A stretch of DNA of 36,752 bases from an uncultured Roseburia sp. GTDB taxonomy: Bacteria; Bacillota; Clostridia; Lachnospirales; Lachnospiraceae. Below are positions 16,220 to 24,709 of this stretch, in pieces. The notes under the pieces are model-generated. The model ran no database searches, was not told the origin of the DNA, and was given only the letters and a program-made list of their open reading frames with translations. The translations under genes were made by a program, and so were the position numbers. Each line of letters starts with the position of its first letter. Within the stretch, counting starts at the first letter, position 1. The DNA lies in NCBI GenBank assembly GCA_944380515.1, contig CALWHT010000003.1, forward strand, positions 1 through 36,752, read 5' to 3'.

Positions 16220-16993
16220 ATGGGAATTGACACGGAGCGCATTGTAGAAGCGGTAAAACGGGTAAAGCCGCTGTTTATGGACAGAGAGCGTTCTGCACAG
16301 ATCACAGAAAAGGGGCTTGCGGATTACGTGACGCAGGTGGATATCAGGGTGCAGGAGCAGGTAAGGCAGGAGCTTTACGAGCTTTATCCCGGGGTACAGT
16401 TTATGGGGGAGGAAAAGGACAACAGCGGCATTGATTTTACGGGGGACGTTTGGATTTTAGACCCTGTGGACGGGACGACAAACCTGATTCATGATTTTGG
16501 GCACAGCACGCTTTCGCTTGCGCTTGCAAGGGGCGGGGAGCTGGTGCTTGGGATTGTGTATCACCCGTATACGGATGAACTGTTTTTGGCGGAAAAGGGG
16601 AAGGGAGCGCGGCTGAACGGAAGAAGGATTTCCGTCAGTGCAAGGACACAGATGAGGGAAAGCCTCATTTCCGTCGGGACTGCGCCTTATGATAAGCGAC
16701 AGGCCAGGGAAACGTTTCTCCTTTTTGCGGACGTGTTTGAAAAGTGTGCGGACATCCGCAGGCTTGGTTCCGCTGCGCTCGAGCTTGCCTATGTGGCGTG
16801 CGGGAGGATCGAGGCTTATTTTGAAAGAAATCTCAAGCCCTGGGATTATGCGGCCGGACTGCTTCTGATTGAGGAAGCGGGGGGAGCCGTTACGGATTTC
16901 GCAGGCGGAAAAATTGATTTTTCCGGGAAAGCGGACATTGTCGGAAGCAACGGGGCAATCGGAAGGCTTCTTGTGGATGAGTTTTTTTCATAG
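16220..16993 (+). CDS. Inositol monophosphatase family protein
   Basis: This Mg2+-dependent, Li+-sensitive-type phosphatase of 257 aa belongs to the IMPase/SuhB family and would hydrolyse inositol monophosphate or a related sugar phosphate. The metal-binding residues are in place: GEE at 63-65, DPVDGTT at 81-87 and WDYAAG with Asp209. It also has the family strand GIVYHPYTDELFLAEKGKGA. The start follows AAGGAGAAAAAGAG. It is the last gene before the IS256 remnant and the accessory island. The physiological substrate cannot be fixed from sequence. Confidence 0.92.
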   Translation: MGIDTERIVEAVKRVKPLFMDRERSAQITEKGLADYVTQVDIRVQEQVRQELYELYPGVQFMGEEKDNSGIDFTGDVWILDPVDGTTNLIHDFGHSTLSLALARGGELVLGIVYHPYTDELFLAEKGKGARLNGRRISVSARTQMRESLISVGTAPYDKRQARETFLLFADVFEKCADIRRLGSAALELAYVACGRIEAYFERNLKPWDYAAGLLLIEEAGGAVTDFAGGKIDFSGKADIVGSNGAIGRLLVDEFFS

Positions 16994-16998
16994 GATTT

Positions 16999-17175
16999 GG
17001 GAGTATCCCAAAGTTTGTGTAAACCTTCAAACTGATGTAAGATAAAATTACTCAGTTTGGAGGTTATTTTTATGGCGAAAAGAAAGCCCACAAAAAGCAG
17101 CAATGAGAGAAATGATGCGTGACATGATGTCTGTTTTTCTGAAAGGTGCTTTGGGTGAAGATTGGAATACCGTTT
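16999..17175 (+). mobile_element. Decayed 5' remnant of an IS256-family insertion sequence
   Basis: A terminal-repeat-like start (GAGTATCCCAAAGTTTGTGT) is followed by AGTTTGGAGG and an ATG at 17072 encoding MAKRKPTKS. After a +1 frame change, codons from 17097 read AAMREMMRDMMSVFLKGALG, which resembles the N terminus of IS256/Mutator-type transposases. The similarity ends near 17,170, so only the left end and about 30 transposase codons remain. The family name is from motif recognition only. Confidence 0.65.
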
Positions 17176-17186
17176 ATATCACTGTA

Positions 17187-17250
17187 TTTCACGCAGAAAA
17201 ATAAGCGTTTCACGCAGAAAAAAAATTTTGAAGAGGATTTTCCTTATAAT
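17187..17250 (+). promoter_or_regulatory. LytTR-type direct-repeat operator and promoter of block A
   Basis: Two TTTCACGCAGAAAAA copies start at 17187 and 17208, exactly 21 bp (two helical turns) apart, as in LytTR-regulator sites. A perfect TATAAT (17245-17250) begins 37 bp after the second copy starts. The -35 position (AAAATT) is poor, so activator dependence is likely. The same layout occurs at 32,188. Confidence 0.7.
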
Positions 17251-17300
17251 TAAAAAGACTTGCCGCAGTTACAATGAGGTACATAGGAGAACGGACTAGC

Positions 17301-19067
17301 ATGAACTATGCTTATACGAGAAATGAGAAGATTATAAAAAGTAAGACTAAAGAATTTTTGGGCATTGGTTCCGTGGTAACAGCCTCCACTTACCTGGATT
17401 ATGTGATTGACTTCCTGTTGGTAGGAGGCCTTCTGGGGGCGGACGCATTGGCAGCGGCGGGGTTGTGCGACAGCTTTGTCGATATTGCAGAGCTGCCGGG
17501 CTTTGTCATCTCATCAGGCGGGAGTATAGCGGCAGGCATTCTGTTGGGGAAACGGAAGTACGCCCAGGCAAACCGTGTGTTTACGCTTTCCTTTGTGCTG
17601 GCTCTGTTGGGCGGTCTTCTTTGCTGCTGCCTTTTGCCGTTCTGCGATATTTTCGGCAGATTGCTGACAAACAACGGGACAATTGCGAAGGATGTGGCAC
17701 AGTACACTTTTCTGACGATCGCCACCGCGCCCTTCATTGGAATCAATTTGAGTATCTCTGGCTTTGCCATTTTGGATAACCATTCAAAAGTGGCTATGGC
17801 ACAGGTATTGGCTACTAATGTAACGAATCTGGCACTGGACTACCTTTTTATGGGTCCGGTGGGTATGGGAGTGTCCGGAGCTGCTGCTGCCACTCTGGTG
17901 GGAACAGTTGTGGGGATCCTCGTCGGTTTGCGCTACCTGTTGTCATCCAAAAGAACCTTTCGTTTCATTGATTTACGGGGAAATCTGAAAGAGACGGTAA
18001 AGACGATCAGCTCCTCGTCCGGTTCCTTTGTCTTTGATAAAGGCTCCCGGATCGCATCAGGCCTGATAGTCAATGTGGTGCTGGTCTATTTTGTTGGGAA
18101 CATGGGGGTGGCACTGTACGCAATTTTTGGCCGTCTGAAATTCATCATCCGGATCCTCGTGGGCGGGGCTTCAAAGACCATCTCGTCTCTTGGCAGCATC
18201 CTCTACGGCGAGCGGGATTTTTATGGGATTCGTAAGATGATGTCTATCATCTTACGGTATACTTATGTGGTGGTAGCAGCGGTGGCCGTGGTGCTATTCC
18301 TGATTTCAGGACAGTTTTTGCAATTTTTCGGATTAGATGCCGCCGCTCCCGGCACGCATTTGGTAACGGCTTTTCGCCTGATGCTTTTCAGCCTGCCTGT
18401 ATTCTGGATGAATGACCTGCTGGCCATTTATTACCCCTGTGTCCGGAAGCAAAAGCTGTCGATCCTTCTGTTTGCGCTTCAAAACCTGGTGTTTAAGATT
18501 TTGCTCCTTTTGCCCTGCGTGGCGGCCGCCAGCCGGGGATTGGGGCAGATGCCGGCCGTGGCACTCTGGTGCTTGCTGGTGGAGGTGCTGTCGCTGACGG
18601 TAACCTTACTCTGGGAAAAGGTGAAGTATGGGCGGGTTTCCATATTACATGAAGAAGGTGCCGGACACCAGGAATGCCATTTCTTTTCGATTGCCGGGCA
18701 GCCGGAGAGCGTGGCGGATATTCATCAGGAGATCGGACGGTTCTGCCGGGAAAATAATATTCCGCCGAACAAGGGGAATTTGCTTTCTATTGCTTTTGAA
18801 GAGGCTGCGCTGAACATTATAAATCACAATGAAAAAGTAAACAGTATCGACATTTGTCTGCTGCTGGAAAAGGGGGATTTGATTGTGCGGATTCGGGACG
18901 ATGGGGCGCCATTTGACCCGCTGGAATATGAAGACGAACAGGATATTCTATACAGGAACAATATCCGGCTGCTGGAAAAGATTGCTGACAAAAAGGAGTA
19001 TACCCGCATCATGAACATGAATAATACCGTTCTGTCCATAAGACTTCAGGAGCAGGAGAGGGTATGA
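17301..19067 (+). CDS. MATE-family transporter fused to a C-terminal RsbW-like ATPase domain
   Basis: This protein is 588 aa from the ATG at 17301, which has AGGAG upstream; 17274 has no ribosome binding site. Residues 1 to about 445 are a MATE (NorM/DinF-like) multidrug-type exporter with 12 likely helices, including GFAILDNHSKVAMAQVL and GPVGMGVSGAAAATL. Residues 465-582 resemble HATPase_c_2, the fold of anti-sigma kinases such as RsbW and SpoIIAB. Its N box has Glu501 and Asn505 (FEEAALNII) and the G1-like RDDGAPFDP. The second glycine motif is replaced by NNIRLLEK, so catalysis is uncertain. It overlaps the next gene by 4 nt (ATGA). The transported substrate is unknown. Confidence 0.88.
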   Translation: MNYAYTRNEKIIKSKTKEFLGIGSVVTASTYLDYVIDFLLVGGLLGADALAAAGLCDSFVDIAELPGFVISSGGSIAAGILLGKRKYAQANRVFTLSFVLALLGGLLCCCLLPFCDIFGRLLTNNGTIAKDVAQYTFLTIATAPFIGINLSISGFAILDNHSKVAMAQVLATNVTNLALDYLFMGPVGMGVSGAAAATLVGTVVGILVGLRYLLSSKRTFRFIDLRGNLKETVKTISSSSGSFVFDKGSRIASGLIVNVVLVYFVGNMGVALYAIFGRLKFIIRILVGGASKTISSLGSILYGERDFYGIRKMMSIILRYTYVVVAAVAVVLFLISGQFLQFFGLDAAAPGTHLVTAFRLMLFSLPVFWMNDLLAIYYPCVRKQKLSILLFALQNLVFKILLLLPCVAAASRGLGQMPAVALWCLLVEVLSLTVTLLWEKVKYGRVSILHEEGAGHQECHFFSIAGQPESVADIHQEIGRFCRENNIPPNKGNLLSIAFEEAALNIINHNEKVNSIDICLLLEKGDLIVRIRDDGAPFDPLEYEDEQDILYRNNIRLLEKIADKKEYTRIMNMNNTVLSIRLQEQERV

Positions 19068-20422
19068 GCGAGCATCTGACAGCGCTGTGTGAAAAATACC
19101 CGGCGGTGAGGGCGCTGCTTGAGGAGTACGGTGGAGAACCTTTGCGGGTATATCTGGAACAGGCCGTCCACGAACCGCTGCCAAGTATTCTTCCGGCGGA
19201 AGAACTTCTGGAAGAGGTCAGGCACACAGTGGAACCGGTGTTTGGGGAAGAGATGGCAAAAGAGACGGCGGCGTTGATAGAACGGCAGCGTTGCATTTCC
19301 ACAGCCAATCATCACCATATGGCATTTGATTGGCGGATGGTTCAAAGCGTTTTGCTTTATGAGGAGTGGCTTCGGCTGCGTGGGGAGCAGAGAGGCGTGG
19401 TGCCTATATTTGCCACAGCCAATGTGAGCCTGAAAAGCACCGTGTACTCCCGGGGAGTGATCGTATACGACTGTAATCTTCCGGAAAAAATGCTGCGGAT
19501 ACCGGTGTTTCCCCGTTGGAAATCCTGCGTAATGGGTCTGGAGGGTATTGACTGCCAGAGAATTGAAGGCTTTCGGAAATGGCTGTTAAAAGAGAAGAGG
19601 GCTGCCGCCATATCTGACGGAATGTTTGATACCCTGTCTGACTTCTGCGAAGAGGTGTTGGAGAACAAACGAGTGCTCCAATACGGTGATTTTCGGCGGC
19701 AGACCATGGTGATAAACGATTTGCTGTCGCAGAGATATCATTTTGGGCGGAAGGTCCGGCACATCTGGATGGATATGGAAACCATAGCCGCAGGACTGCT
19801 TCTCAAAGATATTCAGCGTGAGAACGCTATCCCGTATCAAATCCTGTTTTGTCAGAAACTTCGGGAGCGCATTCTGGAAAAGCTGGACGGCGTGTCCGGC
19901 TGCTGGACGACACCCGGCGGCGGGACCCATTTCTTCTGGGGCCTGGACAAACGGGCGGTGCGGTTTCCTTTGCGGCTGCAGGAGGAGAGCGGTCAGTGGG
20001 CTCTGACGGGGAAAAATTCGGCTGGGGAGACGGTGCGATTTCCTTTGGAGGCAGATAGTTTGAAAGAAAGTTTAAAAGCCGGAAAGCTGTTCCCGTCTCT
20101 GTTTATCGTTTTTCTGGAACTGTATTTTCTTCGTGATTACACCGTGATGGGCGGACACTTTCAGCCTGCATATCTGCGGGCGATGCGAAAGGGGATGGTG
20201 GAGGCGTTTGAGGAACTGTGCCTTTTTTCTGAGGAAACAGAGATACTCAGACAAAAGGAAAGTCTCACCATACTGGGCATGGCTTATTTGATGAGAGATC
20301 GTGGAAACGGCCAATATTTTGTTTCTACGGCGGAGCTGTGGGAAGAGCCCATTACCCGGGAGGAAATGAGAAATGGACTGGAGACAAGCTTATCGGAAGC
20401 CTACGAGCAGAGCAATTTGTAG
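19064..20422 (+). CDS. Unrecognised 452-aa protein with an HHH motif
   Basis: I do not recognise this family. It is soluble, with no signal peptide or membrane helix, and is well within the codon usage of its neighbours. Features include an N-terminal helical region, STANHHHMAFDWRMVQ with three consecutive His at residues 83-85, a strand-rich central block (PIFATANVSLKSTVYSRGV, then VIVYDCNLPEKMLRIPVFP), and a Gly-rich loop (WTTPGGGTHFFWGL). The conserved-looking His, Asp and Gly clusters suggest an enzyme. It is translationally coupled to the MATE-ATPase gene and precedes a racemase-like gene, so it may act on the same metabolite. Confidence 0.8.
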   Translation: MSEHLTALCEKYPAVRALLEEYGGEPLRVYLEQAVHEPLPSILPAEELLEEVRHTVEPVFGEEMAKETAALIERQRCISTANHHHMAFDWRMVQSVLLYEEWLRLRGEQRGVVPIFATANVSLKSTVYSRGVIVYDCNLPEKMLRIPVFPRWKSCVMGLEGIDCQRIEGFRKWLLKEKRAAAISDGMFDTLSDFCEEVLENKRVLQYGDFRRQTMVINDLLSQRYHFGRKVRHIWMDMETIAAGLLLKDIQRENAIPYQILFCQKLRERILEKLDGVSGCWTTPGGGTHFFWGLDKRAVRFPLRLQEESGQWALTGKNSAGETVRFPLEADSLKESLKAGKLFPSLFIVFLELYFLRDYTVMGGHFQPAYLRAMRKGMVEAFEELCLFSEETEILRQKESLTILGMAYLMRDRGNGQYFVSTAELWEEPITREEMRNGLETSLSEAYEQSNL

Positions 20423-20456
20423 GGAAAGGCAGCTGTTCATATAGAGGTGGATGGAA

Positions 20457-21140
20457 ATGAGTATGCGGAAGAGTCAAAAAATTGCCGTTCTGGCCGGCAC
20501 ATTGGTGGATACCCAGATGGGAATAACATTGCTGGAGAATCATGGTTTGGCAGGCATGGCATTCCCTTTAGCAGAGAATCCCCGCAGGCAGGTGGAGTTC
20601 CAGCTTATGCCCTTGGAAGAGAAACTTGTGGCCGTGCGGATGGTTCTGGCGGCGGCAGTAAAGCAGGGCTGCTATCGTGTGCTGGTGTACTGCAATTCTT
20701 TGTCCGGGTCGGTGGATTTCCAGGCTCTAGAAGCAGAAATGGGATTGCGGATCGTCACTCCGATGGATACGTACCGTGAGATAGCATGGCAATACCAGCG
20801 AATAGGGGTGATCGCCGCCGACGCCCAGGGACTTTCGGGGATTGAACGGATCCTGTATGGGGTCAACCCGGAAATAGAGCTGCTGGAGAGTGGCCTGCTG
20901 ACGGTGGTTGAAGGAATTGAGGCCGGAGAATCTCCCGAAAAACTGGTAGAGCGTTTTCGGCTCACGGAGTTGGCCGCATGGTTCCGGGAATGCGGCGCCC
21001 AGGCCTTGTTGTTAGGCTGCACGCACTTTCCATATTTTAAAGCTGTTCTGGAGAAACGCACGGAGCTGCCTGTCCTGGAACCTTCGGAGAGAATGATTCG
21101 CCTTTTAACAGAGGATTATGACCAAAGCATTATCCGGTAG
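20457..21140 (+). CDS. Asp/Glu-racemase superfamily protein
   Basis: This protein is about 227 aa from the ATG at 20457, which has GAGG at a good distance; ATGs at 20451 and 20463 are alternatives. The two-cysteine architecture of cofactor-independent amino-acid racemases is present: Cys79 in VYCNSLSG and Cys188 in LLGCTHFPYF. The usual N-terminal DSG of MurI glutamate racemases is replaced by LAGTLVDTQMG, so it is not a typical MurI. Interconversion of D- and L-aspartate, glutamate or a related acid is the family expectation. It sits between the unrecognised enzyme and the STAS gene. Confidence 0.8.
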   Translation: MSMRKSQKIAVLAGTLVDTQMGITLLENHGLAGMAFPLAENPRRQVEFQLMPLEEKLVAVRMVLAAAVKQGCYRVLVYCNSLSGSVDFQALEAEMGLRIVTPMDTYREIAWQYQRIGVIAADAQGLSGIERILYGVNPEIELLESGLLTVVEGIEAGESPEKLVERFRLTELAAWFRECGAQALLLGCTHFPYFKAVLEKRTELPVLEPSERMIRLLTEDYDQSIIR

Positions 21141-21229
21141 ACTGGTAGCGGCCGATGCAAACGATACAAGTATTTAATAATGGTAGGCGATGGAAGACAG
21201 TGCCTATATATTTTTAGGAGGTATGGAAC

Positions 21230-21526
21230 ATGAATATTAACAAAGTTGTAGACGGATCGACGCTGCGCATCTCTCTGGAGGGACGGCTGGACACGACAAC
21301 AGCTCCTCAGCTGGAAGCAGAGTTCAAGCAATTCCTGTGCGGAATCACACTGTTAGAGCTGGATTTCGATAAGCTGGAATACCTGTCTTCCGCCGGGCTG
21401 CGGGTTATTCTGGCCGCACAGAAGACAATGAATAAACAGGGGAAAATGGTAATCCGCCATGTCAATGAAACCATTATGGAAGTGTTTGAAGTGACCGGAT
21501 TTATTGATATTCTCACCATCGAATGA
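21230..21526 (+). CDS. STAS-domain anti-anti-sigma-like protein
   Basis: This 98-aa single-domain protein is of the SpoIIAA/RsbV type, which switches binding partners according to serine phosphorylation. It contains the typical LEGRLDTTTAPQLE and, near residue 51, YLSSAGLRVIL, where Ser53 or Ser54 would be the phosphorylated residue. A strong TTAGGAGG precedes the ATG. Its stop overlaps the next gene by 4 nt (ATGA). The neighbouring PP2C phosphatase and transporter-linked ATPase domains are its probable partners; no sigma factor gene is seen in the window. Confidence 0.92.
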   Translation: MNINKVVDGSTLRISLEGRLDTTTAPQLEAEFKQFLCGITLLELDFDKLEYLSSAGLRVILAAQKTMNKQGKMVIRHVNETIMEVFEVTGFIDILTIE

Positions 21527-22926
21527 GGCAGGGAATGAAGCAGGTAGCGAGCATGAAACTGCTGGAGCAGGCAGCACAAGCGGCCAAAGCGGAAAAACAG
21601 CTGGAAGACATCGTCGTTTTACATATCAACCACTGTATGGACAACACCTTTTATTTTAACAATGTGTTGAAAGGTCTGTTCAACCATGTGACGCTTCTGA
21701 CTCCGCCTTATAGCAACCAGGATATCCCTGAAAACTATTCAGGACCATGCTATCACGGTGTGCGGAGGGACGGTGTCTATCACCTGATGAAAAACCGGGT
21801 GGAGTTAAGCTGCGGCAGCACGGAGTTTCTGGAGGCTACCCTGCTCCTGCTGGAGGAGGCTTTCCGCAGGGAACTGATTCCCCTGCTGCGCCAAGGGAAA
21901 AAGCTGTTGATTATTGAGGATGGAGGGTATCATTTTGAAGTGCTGTCCCGGGTGAAGCGGCTGTTCCCGGAGGTGAAGGACAGGATCATCGGCGTAGTGG
22001 AGCAAACTACTTCCGGAACCCGCAGGAGTATGAGTCCGCAAGGGTACCGGTACCCCTATCCTTGTGCCAGCATTGCCCGTTCAGATGTCAAAATGAATGT
22101 AGAATCTATCTTCATCGGGCAGCGGATCGTGGAGGAACTGGGATTGATGCTCTATGCTGCAGATGCATTTTATTCCTTCCACTCCGTACTGCTGGTGGGC
22201 TATGGTGTTGTGGGACGTAGCTGCTGCATGGCGCTGAAAGGGCGTTTCTGCCAGTTGGAGGCCTATGATACGAATCCACGGGTGCTGCAGGTTGCAAAAG
22301 ACGATGGCCTGCGGACTTATTCCCACCCATCCCCGGAGATGTTCTCGGGGGATACCATTGTCATCGGATGCGTGGGCAGGCCCTCCTTTGGAGAAGAACT
22401 GTTCCGTGCTTTTCTTGATGGACAGGGGACAAATCTCTATTTGGCCAGCGGTTCCTCAAAGGATGTGGAATTTTCCTACTTCTGCCGGTATCTGGCGGGA
22501 AAAGAGGCGGAGATTTCCGGTCTTGCACTTGAGGATCAGGAAGCAGCGGAGTGGCATACCTGTTACCGCTTTCGCTATAAAGGAGAAGAAAAGAATATAT
22601 ACTTAACAGCGGAAGGGAAACCGGTGAATTTTTACAGGGGAGGCGTGATCAGCCTGACCTATCGGGTGATTGATCTGGTATTCACAGAGATGCTTCAGAT
22701 GGCGCTGTACCTGTGTCGTAACCGGAATCTCCCTCCCCGGTTGTATGTGCTGGGAGAGGACAACCCCATCACGCGGGCAGTTTCTGAAAAGGAGCTGCTG
22801 GACTTGTGGTTTAAGGAAAATCATCTTTGGTATCAGGGAGAACTGGAAACATTCCTGCAGCCCCATCCTCTTGCCGCTGAGCTTAGGAAGATTGCATGGG
22901 AGAAGGATCATGGAGAAGATTATTAA
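21523..22926 (+). CDS. S-adenosylhomocysteine-hydrolase-like NAD-binding protein
   Basis: This 467-aa protein aligns by eye with S-adenosylhomocysteine hydrolase but is divergent. It has LLIIEDGGY (for DDGGD), GVVEQTTSGTRR (for EETTTGV), the NAD loop VGYGVVGRSCCMALKG and the following acidic strand end EAYDTNP. The catalytic-lysine region reads SDVKMNVES, keeping the Lys and with Glu where the enzyme has Asp. The active-site GHFDVEI region is replaced by GSSKDVEF, losing the His. It may therefore use NAD-dependent redox chemistry on another substrate or only bind an adenosine compound. It overlaps the STAS gene and the second MATE gene. Confidence 0.75.
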   Translation: MRQGMKQVASMKLLEQAAQAAKAEKQLEDIVVLHINHCMDNTFYFNNVLKGLFNHVTLLTPPYSNQDIPENYSGPCYHGVRRDGVYHLMKNRVELSCGSTEFLEATLLLLEEAFRRELIPLLRQGKKLLIIEDGGYHFEVLSRVKRLFPEVKDRIIGVVEQTTSGTRRSMSPQGYRYPYPCASIARSDVKMNVESIFIGQRIVEELGLMLYAADAFYSFHSVLLVGYGVVGRSCCMALKGRFCQLEAYDTNPRVLQVAKDDGLRTYSHPSPEMFSGDTIVIGCVGRPSFGEELFRAFLDGQGTNLYLASGSSKDVEFSYFCRYLAGKEAEISGLALEDQEAAEWHTCYRFRYKGEEKNIYLTAEGKPVNFYRGGVISLTYRVIDLVFTEMLQMALYLCRNRNLPPRLYVLGEDNPITRAVSEKELLDLWFKENHLWYQGELETFLQPHPLAAELRKIAWEKDHGEDY

Positions 22927-24682
22927 ACGGACATTTTTTAAATTTTACGGCCCCACCTTAGTGTCGTCACTGGCGTTGGCCGTTGTCTCTATGACTGATT
23001 TGATTGTGGCCGGCCAGCTTTTGGGCAGCAGCGCATTTACGGCCATCAGCCTTGCGCTGCCGGTGACCATCTTTGTGCAAATCATTGCCGCAATTTTCGG
23101 GAGCGGTGCGGGAATTGTGCTGTCAAACCTTTTAGGACAAGGAGAACGGGAGCGCTGTAATACGGTGTTTACCACGGCGTTTCTCTCGGCAGCGATCACA
23201 GGCGTGATAGCGGGGGTACTGGGATTGCTCTTTTTAAATCCGCTGATTCTGTTGTTAGGCGGCCAGCCCGGCGAAAGCATGCATGACGCACAGCAGTATA
23301 TCGGAATCCTGCTTTTGGGTATGCCGTTTTTGATTTTAGCGCCGGTTCAGCTCACCTTCCTGCGCAATGACAGCAATCCTCGCTACTCTATGTTTTGCGT
23401 GCTGGCGGGAGGTATATGGAACCTGATCGCCAACATTTTTCTGGTGCTTCTGTTTGACCTTGGAATTGCGGGCATTGCCATCGGTACCGTCACTTCCCAA
23501 ATGCTTAGCTGTGTGCTCTCCGGCCTGAAGCTTTGCCGTAAGGAAAGCAGCTTCCATCTGACGAAGAAGCGGTGCTGGTCCTTATCCGCCCTTATGGAGA
23601 TGGCCCGGCCCGGTCTGCCCGCCGCTATGATATTTTTCTTCCAGGTGGTGCTTACGGTGGTGATCAACCATACCCTGGCAGTAACCGGCGGCGACAGCGC
23701 TGTGGGAGTATATGCGGTGGTAAAGTACCTGATTACGTTCCTCTACGCTTTTTATGATGGCGTTACTGGTGCGATCCAGCCTATGTTAGGTGTCTACCGG
23801 GGTGGAGGGGAGATTGATAACCTGCGTCGTACAGTTTCCGTATCTTTTAAGATGATGATTCTGATGTCTGTGATCATCACACTGGTATTGGAATTGGGCG
23901 CCCCGCTGATCTGCATCATTTTCGGTGTAGAGGACAGTATGCTTAATATTATTATGACAGCCATCCGCATTCAGGCGCTGTTCTGCATTACAGCAGGGAT
24001 ACTGGCTTTTTTGGGTGCCTTTTACCGGTGTACCGGCCATGCAGGAGTGGCAATGGTCATTGCTGTGTGCAACAATCTGATTTTTCCGGTATCCATTATC
24101 TTACTTCTGGCGAATTTCACTCCACTTGGCAGTAACAGTGTTTATTGGGGGCTGGTGCTTACGGATTATGCCACTCTGCTGGTCCTGTTCTGCGCTTTGC
24201 GTATCCTGCGCAGGCAGGGTGAGTCTCCGATACTGCTGATCCCCACGCAGGATAATCAGGCCAACGGGTCGGTGTACCAGGTGCTGATTCAGGACAAATA
24301 TGAGGACATTCCCAGAATCTCAGAGGAAATTGACAATTTCTGCGAGGAACATGGCATTCCTATAAAGAAACGCTATTATATTTCACTGTGTATAGAGGAA
24401 CTGGTAGTCAACATTATTCGGTTGGGATTTCGCAAAGAGCAGGATAACTATATCGATATCCGGGTATCGGTGCTGACCGGCCAACAGGTGGCCCTGCGCA
24501 TTCGGGATGATGCGGTGGAGTTTGACCCGACCCAATCTCAGGAGGCGTCGTTGGACGATTTGATGGACGGTTCCTACCAGGAGGATCACAACGAGCTGGG
24601 GCTGCTTCTGGTAAAAAAAGTTGCCAGTTCTTATTCCTATAAGCGCACGGTGGGATTTAATGATTTTATGGTGGTGCTTTAG
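22910..24682 (+). CDS. Second MATE-family transporter with C-terminal RsbW-like ATPase domain
   Basis: This protein of 590 aa starts inside the preceding gene (17-nt overlap) with GAAGGATC upstream of the ATG at 22910. Residues 1 to about 445 are a MATE exporter (FYGPTLVSSLALAVVSMTD, LGIAGIAIGTVTSQML, FYRCTGHAGVAMV). Residues 454-590 are HATPase_c_2-like with N-box Glu497 and Asn501 (EELVVNII), RDDAVEFDP in place of the canonical DxGxG, and a good second glycine motif ELGLLLVKKVAS. It is only distantly similar to the first MATE fusion, with different positions of decay in the ATP site. The two could form a heterodimer or serve different substrates. Confidence 0.88.
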   Translation: MEKIIKRTFFKFYGPTLVSSLALAVVSMTDLIVAGQLLGSSAFTAISLALPVTIFVQIIAAIFGSGAGIVLSNLLGQGERERCNTVFTTAFLSAAITGVIAGVLGLLFLNPLILLLGGQPGESMHDAQQYIGILLLGMPFLILAPVQLTFLRNDSNPRYSMFCVLAGGIWNLIANIFLVLLFDLGIAGIAIGTVTSQMLSCVLSGLKLCRKESSFHLTKKRCWSLSALMEMARPGLPAAMIFFFQVVLTVVINHTLAVTGGDSAVGVYAVVKYLITFLYAFYDGVTGAIQPMLGVYRGGGEIDNLRRTVSVSFKMMILMSVIITLVLELGAPLICIIFGVEDSMLNIIMTAIRIQALFCITAGILAFLGAFYRCTGHAGVAMVIAVCNNLIFPVSIILLLANFTPLGSNSVYWGLVLTDYATLLVLFCALRILRRQGESPILLIPTQDNQANGSVYQVLIQDKYEDIPRISEEIDNFCEEHGIPIKKRYYISLCIEELVVNIIRLGFRKEQDNYIDIRVSVLTGQQVALRIRDDAVEFDPTQSQEASLDDLMDGSYQEDHNELGLLLVKKVASSYSYKRTVGFNDFMVVL

Positions 24683-24709
24683 CATGGCAGCCGGGAAGGA
24701 TGGAAAATT

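Noticed and set aside
17187-17222. The two TTTCACGCAGAAAAA copies as a CRISPR-like array
   Set aside because: There are only two short copies with a 6-nt gap, no spacers of normal size and no cas genes; the 21-bp period and promoter position fit a regulator site.
20457-21140. The racemase-like gene as the cell-wall glutamate racemase MurI
   Set aside because: The N-terminal DSG motif of MurI is absent and the gene is embedded in a regulated transport operon, so a housekeeping cell-wall role is not supported.
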